A DNA stretch of 34,739 bases from Vulcanimicrobiota bacterium (lineage in GTDB: Bacteria; Vulcanimicrobiota; Vulcanimicrobiia; Eremiobacterales; Eremiobacteraceae), in the NCBI GenBank assembly GCA_019235715.1, contig JAFAKE010000010.1, forward strand, positions 1 through 34,739. Direction: 5' to 3'. The position numbers and the translations under genes are program-made. Position 1 is the stretch's first letter, and every line of letters starts with the position of its first letter. This document shows positions 8,341 to 17,108 of this stretch, one piece after another. The notes below the pieces were generated by a model. That model was not told where the DNA came from, made no database searches, and saw only the letters and a program-made list of their open reading frames with translations.

Positions 8341-9572
8341 GCATCGCGCTCTTCGACTGTTTCGGCGGCGCGAGCGGCAACATGATACTCGGCGCGCTCG
8401 TCGACGCAGGTCTCGATCTCGATCGGCTCGAGCGCGAATTGCGCCGCCTGCCGGTGTCCGGCTGGTCGATCGAACGGCGCGACGTTCACAAGTGCGGACT
8501 CGGCGCGCTGTACGTCGACGTCGTCGTGCCGGGCGAGGACGCGCACGTCGCGGATACGCTGTCGCATCACGCCGGTCATCATCACGAGGGCCATCCACAC
8601 CGCTGCCTCGCGGACGTGCTCGCGATCATCCGTGCCGCCGGTTATCCGATCGAGGTCGAAGCGAAAGCGGTCGCGATCTACGAACGTCTGGCGGCAGCCG
8701 AAGCGCGCGTGCACCGGCTTCCAGTGGAAGAGATCGCGTTCCACGAAGTCGGTCAAGTGGATGCGATCGTCGATGTCGCCGCGGCAGTGCTCGGGCTGCA
8801 CATCCTCGGCGTCGACGCGGTGTTCTGCTCGCCGCTCCCCTGTGGAAGGGGCGCCGTGCACAGCGCGCATGGAGCACTGCCATCTCCGTCGCCGGCGACG
8901 CTCGATTTGTTGCGTGACGCGCCGACGTACGCGGTCGACCTCGACGCTGAGACGGTGACGCCGACCGGCGCCGCGATTCTGACAGGCCTTGCAAGTTTTG
9001 GTCTGCGGCCGCCGATGACGATCGAGCGCATCGGCTACGGCGCGGGCCGTTCCGATTTCCCATTCCCAAACGTGCTGCGCGTTTCGATCGGTGAGCCGGT
9101 TCGGGCCGCGAACGACGCAAGCGAAGGCGATGCGGTCCAGCTCGAGACGAACATCGACGACATGAGTCCGCAGCTGTACGAGCACGTGCTCGAGCGCCTC
9201 ATGATTGCCGGCGCGTTGGATGCCTGGTTGCAGCCGATTCAGATGAAGAAAGCGCGGCCGGGAACGCTGCTGTGCGTGCTCGCTCCGCCCCAGCTTGCCG
9301 ACGAACTGAGCGAGATCGTGCTCGCTGAGACGACGACGATCGGCGTACGCCGCTGGAACGTGCGGCGGCGCGTTCTACCGCGCACGATCGAGCGTCTCGA
9401 GACGGAGTTCGGTCCAGTGCGCGTCAAGGTCGTCAGCGCACCGGACGGCGCTCGCATCCGCCCGGAGTACGACGACTGCCGCGACATCGCGCGGCGCACC
9501 GGCCTGCCGCTTGTCGAAGTGATGCGCCGCGTCGAGGCGCGGATCGATGAGTGGAGCAAGCAGCGGACGTGA
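8337..9572 (+). CDS. larC: Nickel insertion protein LarC (single ORF)
   Basis: 411 residues, beginning with the LarC signature DCFGGASGNM. A histidine cluster lies at residues 77-88 (7 His in 12 residues), as in other LarC proteins, and suits metal delivery. Conserved segments FHEVGQVDAIVDV, TPTGAAI and ETNIDDMSPQ follow. LarC uses CTP to insert nickel into the sulfur-bearing pyridinium precursor, giving the finished pincer cofactor. In L. plantarum larC is two ORFs joined by a programmed frameshift; here it is one continuous frame. It is coupled by overlaps to larB (ATGA) and larE (GTGA). Confidence 0.93.
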   Translation: MSIALFDCFGGASGNMILGALVDAGLDLDRLERELRRLPVSGWSIERRDVHKCGLGALYVDVVVPGEDAHVADTLSHHAGHHHEGHPHRCLADVLAIIRAAGYPIEVEAKAVAIYERLAAAEARVHRLPVEEIAFHEVGQVDAIVDVAAAVLGLHILGVDAVFCSPLPCGRGAVHSAHGALPSPSPATLDLLRDAPTYAVDLDAETVTPTGAAILTGLASFGLRPPMTIERIGYGAGRSDFPFPNVLRVSIGEPVRAANDASEGDAVQLETNIDDMSPQLYEHVLERLMIAGALDAWLQPIQMKKARPGTLLCVLAPPQLADELSEIVLAETTTIGVRRWNVRRRVLPRTIERLETEFGPVRVKVVSAPDGARIRPEYDDCRDIARRTGLPLVEVMRRVEARIDEWSKQRT

Positions 9573-10387
9573 ACGGCGCTGCGCTCGGCCATCGCGCTTC
9601 CACCCTGCGCGCTTTGATCAAGGATCTGCGCAGCGCGGTGATCGCCTACTCCGGCGGCGTCGACAGCTCGCTCGTCGCCGCGATCGCATACGAACAGCTC
9701 GGCGATCGCGCGCTTGCGATCACGGGTGTATCAGCGTCGCTGGCTGCCGGCGAGCTCGATGCGGCAAGGCAGCTCGCAGCGCGCATGGGCATCCGCCACG
9801 AGACGATTGAAACGCGCGAGTTCGACGACCCGGCATATCGTGCGAACGGCGCCGATCGCTGCTTTCACTGCAAGGACGAGTTGTTCGCGCGTCTGACGCA
9901 GATCGCGCGCGCGCGCGGATTTGAACACGTCGCGGACGGAACCAATGCTGATGACGGAAGGTCGGCGTTGGACGTGCGTCCGGGGCAACGCGCTGCGCGC
10001 GAACGCGCCGTGCGCAGCCCGCTGGCGCAGGCGGGGATGGGCAAAGACGCCGTACGCGCGCTTGCGCGTGAGCTCGCTTTGCCCGTTTGGGATAAACCGG
10101 CGGCGCCATGCCTGTCATCGCGCGTGCCGCACGGCACGCGCATCGAGCTCGACGATTTACGGCGCATCGATCTGGCCGAGTGTTACCTGCGCGCCAGCGG
10201 ATTTCCGATCGTTCGCGTGCGCCATTTCGGCGTGCGCGCGCGCATCGAGGTTCCGATCGCCGACGTCGAGCGTTTGCGGGCGCGGGAGGAGCAGCTCGCG
10301 CGCACGCTGCGCGAAGTCGGCTATACAGCTGTCGAGATAGACGCCCGCGGTTATCGCACCGGCAGTCTGAACGAAGCGACTGCGTAG
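9569..10387 (+). CDS. larE: ATP-dependent sacrificial sulfur transferase LarE
   Basis: 272 residues of the N-type PP-loop ATPase family. The ATP-binding motif SGGVDSS is at residues 28-34. The region WDKPAAPCLSSR places a cysteine at 181, matching the sacrificial Cys176 of L. plantarum LarE that gives its sulfur to the substrate. LarE adenylates and then thiolates the dicarboxylated nicotinate mononucleotide made by LarB. I chose the GTG at 9569 because it forms a GTGA overlap with the larC stop, like the neighbouring junction. A GTG at 9551 would add six residues. The next gene starts on the last base of the TAG stop. Confidence 0.92.
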   Translation: MNGAALGHRASTLRALIKDLRSAVIAYSGGVDSSLVAAIAYEQLGDRALAITGVSASLAAGELDAARQLAARMGIRHETIETREFDDPAYRANGADRCFHCKDELFARLTQIARARGFEHVADGTNADDGRSALDVRPGQRAARERAVRSPLAQAGMGKDAVRALARELALPVWDKPAAPCLSSRVPHGTRIELDDLRRIDLAECYLRASGFPIVRVRHFGVRARIEVPIADVERLRAREEQLARTLREVGYTAVEIDARGYRTGSLNEATA

Positions 10388-11712
10388 TGGCCCAACGCGC
10401 CGCCGCGCATGGCTTCAGCCTCGCGCGCATCGGCGGCGACGCGGCGATCATCGTGGGCGGCGCGCTGACTTCGAACGCGTTCAATTACCTCTATCATTTC
10501 ATCATCTCGCGGCGGCTTGGCCCCGACGGCTATGGCACGCTCGCGACACTCGCAGCGGCAGCGACGATACTCGCCGTTTTCGGCGGCACGATCGGCATCG
10601 TCGCCATGCAGGACACGGCTCGGTTGTGGGCGACCAACCGCAGCGAACACGTCGGTCCGTTCGTCCGCGCGGTTGCGCCGGCAGCGCTGCTGGCCGCGCT
10701 CGTCATCGCCGCGATATCGTTCGTCGCGGGCGTGCTGGCCGGACCGTATCTGCATATCGTCCGGCTGTCGCTGTGGGGCGCGTTCGGCGCGTACCTCGCG
10801 CTTACGATCTTCAGCGGCTTCTTTCGCGGCGCCGCCCAAGGAGCGCACCGCTTCGGTCTGTTCGCCGCATCCACGATCGGTGAAACCGCCTGCAAGCTCG
10901 TGTCCGCGCTTGTGCTGGTCGCAGCGGGGTTCGCCGTTCTTGGCGCGCTTGGCGGCTTCGTCATCGGGGCGCTTGTGGGACTCTGCATCGTCGCGCTGCC
11001 GCTTGCAGCGCCGCGCGGCGACGCGGCCACGACAGCGCAGCACGATCACCTCGAGTTGGGCGGGCGGGCGCTCTCGGTGCTATGGATATCGGCATGCGTG
11101 CTGATGCTGTTGTTCATGGACCAGCTCTTCGCAAAACATCATCTGGACGGGGCAGACGCGGGATATTACGGCGCGGCGGGTACGATCGCGCGCACGATTC
11201 CGTTCGGCGTCGGCATGATCTCGCTGGTGATGGCGCCGAAAGCGGCGGCGGCGTTGCACGTCAGCCGCGATCTGTTGCGCCGTCTGCTCGCGCTCACATT
11301 CGGCGCGGGCGCAGCGCTCGCGTTGGCCGGTTTCGCGATCGCGGCTCTTGTGCCGGCGCAGCTGCTGAGCATCACCTACGGGCCATCGTTCGCACAAGCG
11401 CAATATCTGCTGCGCGAATACGCCGGCGCAGAAGCGCTGCTCGCCGTCGATTCACTCGGGATCGCGTACCTGCAAGCGATCGGCAGCTATCGCATCACGA
11501 TCGCGCTCATCACAGCGGTCGTCGTCGAGGCGCTCCTCATGGCTGCGTTTGGCACGAGCGGTCCGCGGATCATCGGCATCGCCGGCCTTGTCAATTTCGC
11601 GCTCGTGCCGGTCGTTGCGGCCTATGTCGCTGTGACGCTGCGTGGAGCGCCGCAGGCAGGCGGCCCCCCGCCCGACGAAGCGCTTTTGCTCGATGAGCCA
11701 CGTCTTCTATAG
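10387..11712 (+). CDS. Polysaccharide/oligosaccharide flippase (MOP superfamily, Wzx-like)
   Basis: A 441-residue membrane protein with about 12 to 14 hydrophobic segments. The start NAFNYLYHFIISRRLGPDGY is characteristic of Wzx-type and lipopolysaccharide O-unit flippases (the RxLGPxxYG motif). Such proteins move undecaprenyl-linked oligosaccharides to the periplasmic face. The start is GTG at 10387, on the last base of the larE stop (TAGTG). It is therefore cotranscribed with the nickel-cofactor genes, an odd functional pairing. The end overlaps the aminotransferase gene at 11693 by 20 bases. The transported glycan cannot be told. Confidence 0.85.
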   Translation: MAQRAAAHGFSLARIGGDAAIIVGGALTSNAFNYLYHFIISRRLGPDGYGTLATLAAAATILAVFGGTIGIVAMQDTARLWATNRSEHVGPFVRAVAPAALLAALVIAAISFVAGVLAGPYLHIVRLSLWGAFGAYLALTIFSGFFRGAAQGAHRFGLFAASTIGETACKLVSALVLVAAGFAVLGALGGFVIGALVGLCIVALPLAAPRGDAATTAQHDHLELGGRALSVLWISACVLMLLFMDQLFAKHHLDGADAGYYGAAGTIARTIPFGVGMISLVMAPKAAAALHVSRDLLRRLLALTFGAGAALALAGFAIAALVPAQLLSITYGPSFAQAQYLLREYAGAEALLAVDSLGIAYLQAIGSYRITIALITAVVVEALLMAAFGTSGPRIIGIAGLVNFALVPVVAAYVAVTLRGAPQAGGPPPDEALLLDEPRLL

Positions 11713-13087
11713 GAAGCTCGGCGTCCAACCGCCGGAGATCGTGCGCGCGCAAGGCATCTACTTGTACGACGAGCGCGGCCACCGCTATCTCGACGCGTGC
11801 GGGGGCGCCATGGTCGTCTCGATCGGCCACGGCGTCAAAGAGATCGGCGCCGCCATGGCGGCGCAGACCGCATCCGTGGCCTACGTCAACGGCACGGCGT
11901 TCACGACGCCGCCTGTCGAGGCGCTCGCGGATTTTCTCGCCGCGAAAGCACCGGCCGGCGTTGACCGCGCATATTTCTTAGGAAGCGGATCGGAGGCGGT
12001 CGAGGCTGCGCTCAAGCTCGCGCGCCAGTATCACGTCGAGCGCGGTGACATGGAACGCACGATCGTCATCGCGCGCACGCCGGGTTATCACGGCAATACG
12101 CTGCTCGCGCTCTCCGCGTCGGCGCGCGCGCACTACCGCGCGGTCTACTCGCCCTGGCTCGTCGACGTGCGCATGATCGATGCTCCCTATCCGTATCGCG
12201 CGGAAAGCCCGGACTCGCCGGCGATGACGGGCGAAGCCCTCGAAACCGCCATCCTCGAAGCGGGGCCTGAGAACGTCGCTGCATTCATCGCCGAACCGAT
12301 TGGCGGATCGTCGACGGGGGCTTCCGTTCCCGTGCCAGCCTACTACGCACGCGTGCGCGAGATCTGCGATCGCTACGGCGTCTTGTTCATCGCAGACGAA
12401 GTGCTGACCGGCGCGGGGCGCACGGGCACGTTCTTCGCGCTCGAACATTTCAAAGACGCGGCCGGCAAACCAGTCGTGCCGGACATCGTCACGCTGGGCA
12501 AGGGTCTCAATGGCGGCTATGCGCCGCTTTCGGCGCTGCTGGCGAACGGCCGGTTGGTGGAGACGCTCGCGCGCGGACGCTTTGGCGGGCTGGTGCACGC
12601 GCAGACGTATTCGCATCATGCGGTGTCGTGCGCGGCGGCGTTGGCGGTGATGAAGTACATGGAGCGCAACGATCTTGTCAAGCGCGCGCGCGACAGCGGT
12701 GCGTATCTGCAGCGCGCGCTGCGCGCATTGCTTGACGAACCCACCGTCGCTCGCGTCGTCGGCGACGTGCGTGGCATCGGCATGCTCGCCGCCGTGGAAT
12801 TCGTCGAAGAGCGAGAGACAAAAAGGCCGTTCGCGCGCGAAGCGAAGTTCGTCGAACACATCGTGGCGCGTGGGCGCGAGAACGGGCTCGTGCTCTGGCC
12901 GAACGTCGGCCATGCCGACGGGCACAACGGCGATTTGGTGCTGATCGCGCCGCCCTATATCATCGAGCGCGCGCAGATCGACGAACTCGTCGAAAAGCTG
13001 CGCGTGACGATCAAAGACGTCGTCGAAAAACATTTCGCCGGGCCCGCAAGCCCGGCGCCGCGAAAAACCGCTGAGGTGAAATCATGA
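11693..13087 (+). CDS. Class III PLP-dependent aminotransferase (omega-amino acid type)
   Basis: 464 residues. Conserved features are FLGSGSEAVEAALKLARQY, the PGYHG segment, ADEVLTGAGRTG (the PLP-ring aspartate) and the Schiff-base lysine at residue 270 (LGKGLNGGYAP). It transfers an omega or alpha amino group, giving a semialdehyde or keto acid; beta-alanine, putrescine, taurine or ornithine are candidate substrates. The downstream semialdehyde dehydrogenase, coupled by ATGA overlap, suggests the product is an amino-acid semialdehyde oxidised at once. The ATG at 11693 lies within the end of the flippase gene. Class membership is secure; substrate is inference. Confidence 0.88.
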   Translation: MSHVFYRKLGVQPPEIVRAQGIYLYDERGHRYLDACGGAMVVSIGHGVKEIGAAMAAQTASVAYVNGTAFTTPPVEALADFLAAKAPAGVDRAYFLGSGSEAVEAALKLARQYHVERGDMERTIVIARTPGYHGNTLLALSASARAHYRAVYSPWLVDVRMIDAPYPYRAESPDSPAMTGEALETAILEAGPENVAAFIAEPIGGSSTGASVPVPAYYARVREICDRYGVLFIADEVLTGAGRTGTFFALEHFKDAAGKPVVPDIVTLGKGLNGGYAPLSALLANGRLVETLARGRFGGLVHAQTYSHHAVSCAAALAVMKYMERNDLVKRARDSGAYLQRALRALLDEPTVARVVGDVRGIGMLAAVEFVEERETKRPFAREAKFVEHIVARGRENGLVLWPNVGHADGHNGDLVLIAPPYIIERAQIDELVEKLRVTIKDVVEKHFAGPASPAPRKTAEVKS

Positions 13088-14670
13088 GCGTTCAAGCGCC
13101 GCGCAAGCAGCCCAAGATCACGTACTCGGCCGTCGGCGGAAATCTCGACGAGATTCATTCCGCTTTTGACGCCGCGCTCGGGCGCGTCCGCGCCGAGCTC
13201 GGCAAGGCGCACCACCCCTTCATCAACGGGCGCGAAGCAAAAGGCGAAGGGCCGTCGCTTGAATGGCGCAGTCCGATCGATTCGGGCGTGAGCATCGGCA
13301 CGTTCACCAGCGCAAGCCCTGCGCAGATCGATGCGGCGGTCGCCGCCGCGCGTTCGGCGCGCAAGGCGTGGGGCGCGCTGCCGTGGGCCGAACGCGTCGC
13401 GATCCTGCGTCGCGCCGCCGAGAACATCCGCGCACGACGCTACGAGATCGCCGCGCTGATGAGCATCGAAGTGGGCAAGAATCGCATGGAATCGCTCGGG
13501 GATGCGGAAGAGGCCGCGGATCTCATCGACTACTATGCCGATCAGGTCACAGGCGCGGACGGCTATCGGCGTCCGCTCGGGCAGCTGTCCGCGAACGAGC
13601 AGACACAGGATGCGCTGCGTCCGTACGGCGTGTTCGCTGTCATCGCGCCGTTCAATTTCCCGCTTGCGCTCGCGACGGGGATGTCCAGCGCGGCGCTGTT
13701 GGCCGGCAACACCGTCGTGCTCAAACCGTCGGTCATGGCGTCGCTCACGGGCTCGAAGCTCGCGCAGGCGTATCATGACGCAGGCCTGCCGGCCGGCGTT
13801 TTCAATTTGATCTACGGCTCGGGTGAGGGTGTCGGCCAACCGCTGTTGCATCACGCCGGCATCGACGGCGTCGCGTTCACCGGTTCGCACGAAGTCGGCA
13901 TGCAGATCTTGCGCGACGTCGGCGCCTCGGGCGCGTACGCGAAGCCCGTGTTGGGCGAACTGGGCGGCAAGAACGCCGCGATCGTCACGAGCAGTGCTGA
14001 TCTGGACATGGCGGCAGAAGGCGTGATGCGTTCCGCGTTCGGCTACCAGGGCCAGAAGTGCAGTGCGTGCTCGCGCGTCTACGTGGAAGAAGGCGTCGCC
14101 GATGATTTCATCGCGCGCCTGCTCGAGAAGACCGACAAGATCGCGATCGGCGATCCCACCAAGCGTGAAGTGTGGTTCGGTCCGGTCATCAATGAAGCGG
14201 CGGTTCACAAGTTCGAAGATGCGGCATCAGGTGCGCGGCGCGCCGGCACGATGCTGGCGGGCGGCGAGCGCCTCTCCGGTGACGGACTGGAGCGCGGCAA
14301 TTATGTCGAGCCGACGATCGTCAAGCTGCCGCTCGACCACGAGCTGTATCAGCGCGAGCTGTTCCTTCCGTTTTTGGCGGTCGGCATCGTGCCGTCGTTC
14401 GAGCGCGCGCTCGAAGAGTCGAATCGGCCCAAACTCGGCCTTACCGGTGGGCTGTTCAGCCAAGACGACCGGCAGATCGAGCGCTTTTTCGACGAGATGG
14501 AAGCGGGAGTGCTCTACGTTAATCGGCGGTCGGGCGCCACGACCGGCGCGTGGCCAGGCGTGCAGTCATTTTGCGGTTGGAAAGGTTCAGGCGTGACCGG
14601 CAAGGGCGGGTGCGGGCCGTATTACGTCGAGCAGTTCATGCGCGAGCAATCGCGCACGCGGATGCTGTAA
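13084..14670 (+). CDS. L-glutamate gamma-semialdehyde (P5C) dehydrogenase, ALDH superfamily
   Basis: 528 residues, the length of monofunctional P5C dehydrogenases. It contains the ALDH segments IAPFNFPLALATG, the glutamate in LGELGGKN, and the catalytic Cys326 in GQKCSA. The C-terminus (NRRSGATTGAWPGVQSFCGW then GSGVTGKGGCGPYY) is characteristic of the RocA/PutA P5CDH branch. It oxidises glutamate semialdehyde to glutamate with NAD+. Other semialdehydes, for example aminoadipate semialdehyde, are possible. Translation is coupled to the preceding aminotransferase (ATGA at 13084). The 131 bases after its stop hold no clear terminator. Confidence 0.88.
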   Translation: MSVQAPRKQPKITYSAVGGNLDEIHSAFDAALGRVRAELGKAHHPFINGREAKGEGPSLEWRSPIDSGVSIGTFTSASPAQIDAAVAAARSARKAWGALPWAERVAILRRAAENIRARRYEIAALMSIEVGKNRMESLGDAEEAADLIDYYADQVTGADGYRRPLGQLSANEQTQDALRPYGVFAVIAPFNFPLALATGMSSAALLAGNTVVLKPSVMASLTGSKLAQAYHDAGLPAGVFNLIYGSGEGVGQPLLHHAGIDGVAFTGSHEVGMQILRDVGASGAYAKPVLGELGGKNAAIVTSSADLDMAAEGVMRSAFGYQGQKCSACSRVYVEEGVADDFIARLLEKTDKIAIGDPTKREVWFGPVINEAAVHKFEDAASGARRAGTMLAGGERLSGDGLERGNYVEPTIVKLPLDHELYQRELFLPFLAVGIVPSFERALEESNRPKLGLTGGLFSQDDRQIERFFDEMEAGVLYVNRRSGATTGAWPGVQSFCGWKGSGVTGKGGCGPYYVEQFMREQSRTRML

Positions 14671-14801
14671 GCACTGGAGCATCGTCCGTAGTCGGCCGCC
14701 CGCGCCGAATAATCTTAGGCACAAGGTCCAACCTGGCTAAAGAACGAAGATGTGAACCTCGTGTAGTGCGGGCTTCGTTCACTTCGCCTTCTTGAGACAT
14801 T

Positions 14802-16145
14802 ATGGCCAAGAACTATCCGAATATCGTCGTCGCGCCGCCGGGCCCCAAGGCTCAGGCGATCATCGCTAAGGACAAGCTGTACTCCTCACCGTCGTATATC
14901 AAGGAGTACCCGCTCGTCGTCGAGCGCGGCGCGGGCGCGATGATCGAGGACGTGGACGGCAACCGCTATTTGGATTTCATGGCAGGTATCGCGGTTGCCG
15001 CGACCGGTCACGCGCATCCCAAAGTCGTCGCAGCGATCGAAGAGGCCAGCCGCAAGTTCTTGCACATCTGCGCGACTGATTTCTATTATCCCGCGTTCGC
15101 GCAGCTGTGCGAGCGCCTCGCGAAGCTCGCGCCTGGTCCGGGCGCCAAGCGCACGTTTTTGACCAACTCCGGCGCTGAAGCCGTCGAAGGCGCGATCAAG
15201 CTCGCGCGCGCGCACACGAACCGGCAGAACATCATCGCGTTCGAAGGCTCGTTCCACGGACGCACGCTGGGTGCGATCTCTCTCGGCTCCAGCAAGGTGA
15301 AGTACCGCCGTCACTTCGGCCCGTTGCTGCCGGGCGTCTATCATCTTCCTTACGCGAACACGTATCGCTGCACGTTGGGGCGAAGCGCACAGGAGTGCGC
15401 GGACGGCTGCGCGTGCTGGCGCGCGCCGGCCGAGCGCCTTTTCCGGGAACGCGTCGGCGCTGATGAGATCGCCGCCGTCATCATCGAGCCGATCCTCGGC
15501 GAGGGCGGCTATGTCATTCCACCGCGCGCGTTCTTGCAGTATTGGCGCGACTTCTGCGACGAGCATGGCGCCGTTCTTATCTTCGACGAAGTGCAGACGG
15601 GCATCGGACGCACGGGGCGCATGTTCGCAGCCGATCTGCTCGACGTCGCGCCGGATGTCATCTGCTTGGCGAAAGGCCTTGCGTCCGGGATGCCGATCGG
15701 CGCGATCATCGCGCGCGAAAGCGTCATGACGTGGGACCACGGCACGCACGGCAGCACGTTTGGCGGCAACCCCGTCTGCTGCGCGGCGGCGCTGGCGACG
15801 CTCGACCTGGTCGAAGGTGGGCTGATGCAGAACGCGGCGCGCATGGGCTCGCTGCTGCTCGGCGGTTTCCGCAAGCTCGCAGCGCGCCATGAGTCGGTCG
15901 GCGACGTGCGCGGCGCAGGCCTTATGCTCGGCATCGAGTTCGTCGCCGATCGCGCGACCAAAGAGATCTACCATCACATCGTGCACCAGCTCGAGCTCGC
16001 GGCGTTCAAGCGCGGACTGCTGCTGCTCGGCTGCGGGCAGAGCACGATTCGTATCGCGCCGCCGCTCGTCATCGACGAGGAAGATGTCGCGACCGGGTTG
16101 CGCATCTTCGAAGAAGCGCTCGCGGAGCTGCGCGTCGCCGCTTGA
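14802..16145 (+). CDS. Acetylornithine/4-aminobutyrate-type class III aminotransferase (GabT-like)
   Basis: 447 residues with TNSGAEAVEGAIKLAR, the GSFHGRTLG segment, FDEVQTGIGRTG and the PLP lysine at residue 291 (CLAKGLASGMPIGA). A Cys-rich insertion near residues 188-203 (YRC, then ECADGCAC) is seen in the archaeal-type GabT subgroup that includes 4-aminobutyrate and related aminotransferases. It probably converts GABA or a related omega-amino acid to the semialdehyde. The ATG at 14802 has no strong ribosome site. The stop overlaps the CoA-transferase alpha start (TTGA). With the P5C dehydrogenase upstream and the CoA-transferase downstream it fits an amino-acid degradation route ending in a CoA ester. 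Confidence 0.86.
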   Translation: MAKNYPNIVVAPPGPKAQAIIAKDKLYSSPSYIKEYPLVVERGAGAMIEDVDGNRYLDFMAGIAVAATGHAHPKVVAAIEEASRKFLHICATDFYYPAFAQLCERLAKLAPGPGAKRTFLTNSGAEAVEGAIKLARAHTNRQNIIAFEGSFHGRTLGAISLGSSKVKYRRHFGPLLPGVYHLPYANTYRCTLGRSAQECADGCACWRAPAERLFRERVGADEIAAVIIEPILGEGGYVIPPRAFLQYWRDFCDEHGAVLIFDEVQTGIGRTGRMFAADLLDVAPDVICLAKGLASGMPIGAIIARESVMTWDHGTHGSTFGGNPVCCAAALATLDLVEGGLMQNAARMGSLLLGGFRKLAARHESVGDVRGAGLMLGIEFVADRATKEIYHHIVHQLELAAFKRGLLLLGCGQSTIRIAPPLVIDEEDVATGLRIFEEALAELRVAA

Positions 16146-17071
16146 GCTCGGCGAATCCCAGCGCGCCGAAAGTCATGGACATGCGCGAGGCGGTGGGCCG
16201 CTTCGTGCACGACGGCGACACGCTCGTCATCGAAGGCTTCACGCATCTCATCTGCTTTGCGGCGGCGCACGAGATCATCCGGCAGCAGCGGCGCGATCTG
16301 ACGCTCGCGCGCCTCACGCCCGATCTCATCTACGACCAGCTCATCGCCGCCGGTTGCGCACGCAAGCTGATCTTCTCGTGGGCCGGCAATCCGGGCGTCG
16401 GCTCGCTGCACGGTATGCGCCGGGCAGTCGAGCAGCGCGATCCGCAGCCGCTGCAGCTCGAAGAATATTCGCATTTCGGTTTGGTCGCGCGCATGGCGGC
16501 CGGCGCGGCGAAGCTGCCGTTTTGGCCGCTGCGCAATTATCGCGGCAGCGACTTGCCCGCGGTCAATCCGCTGATCAAGACGATCGAGTGTCCCTATACG
16601 GGCGAACAGCTCGCAACCGTGCCTGCGCTCAATCCGGATGTGACGATCGTACACGCGCAACGTGCAGACTCCGCAGGCAACACGCAGATCTGGGGCTTGT
16701 ACGGCGTGCAAAAGGAAGCCGCGTTCGCTGCCTCGCGCGTCATCGTCGTCGTCGAAGAGATCGTTCCCGAGTCGGTGATCCGCGCGGATCCCAATCGCAC
16801 GATCATACCGGGCTTCATCGTCGATGCCGTCGTGTGCGAGCCGTGGGGCGCGCATCCGTCGTACGCGCAAGGCTACTACGATCGCGACAATGATTTCTAC
16901 GTCGCGTGGGATGGGATCTCGCGTGACGCCAAGGGCCTGGAGGCATGGCTCAACGAGTGGGTGTACGGCGTCGGCAGTCGCGGCGAGTACTTCGACAAGT
17001 TGGGCGAAGACGTCACCGCGCGATTGTCCGCCAAGCCACGCATGAGCGAAGGAGTCAACTACGGCTTCTGA
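16142..17071 (+). CDS. Family I CoA-transferase alpha subunit (glutaconate CoA-transferase type)
   Basis: 309 residues. The N-terminal part has VHDGDTLVIEGFTH and TPDLIYDQLIAAG, then SWAGNPGVGSLHG, as in alpha subunits of the glutaconate/3-oxoadipate CoA-transferase group. It pairs with the beta subunit that follows to move CoA between a dicarboxylic or keto acid and an acyl-CoA. The start is TTG at 16142, overlapping the gabT-like stop (TTGA). An ATG at 16175 would remove 11 residues and is the alternative. It ends NYGF-TGA at 17071, and the beta reading frame (+1) is already open across this stop. Confidence 0.85.
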   Translation: MSSANPSAPKVMDMREAVGRFVHDGDTLVIEGFTHLICFAAAHEIIRQQRRDLTLARLTPDLIYDQLIAAGCARKLIFSWAGNPGVGSLHGMRRAVEQRDPQPLQLEEYSHFGLVARMAAGAAKLPFWPLRNYRGSDLPAVNPLIKTIECPYTGEQLATVPALNPDVTIVHAQRADSAGNTQIWGLYGVQKEAAFAASRVIVVVEEIVPESVIRADPNRTIIPGFIVDAVVCEPWGAHPSYAQGYYDRDNDFYVAWDGISRDAKGLEAWLNEWVYGVGSRGEYFDKLGEDVTARLSAKPRMSEGVNYGF

Positions 17072-17108
17072 AAGCGCAGGCGCACAGACCTACACGAACC
17101 GCGAGCTT

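Noticed and set aside
8337-9572. Programmed frameshift in larC as in L. plantarum
   Set aside because: The gene is one uninterrupted frame covering both LarC1 and LarC2 regions.
14745-14786. Imperfect inverted repeat (GTGAAC/GTTCAC) upstream of the GabT-like gene
   Set aside because: Only a 6-bp perfect arm with a bulged extension; too weak to call an operator without comparison.
11978-15986. Minus-strand open frames of 351, 417 and 366 codons opposite the aminotransferase and dehydrogenase genes
   Set aside because: The plus-strand proteins carry complete catalytic motifs; the antisense frames are low-complexity Arg/Ala/Asp sequences.
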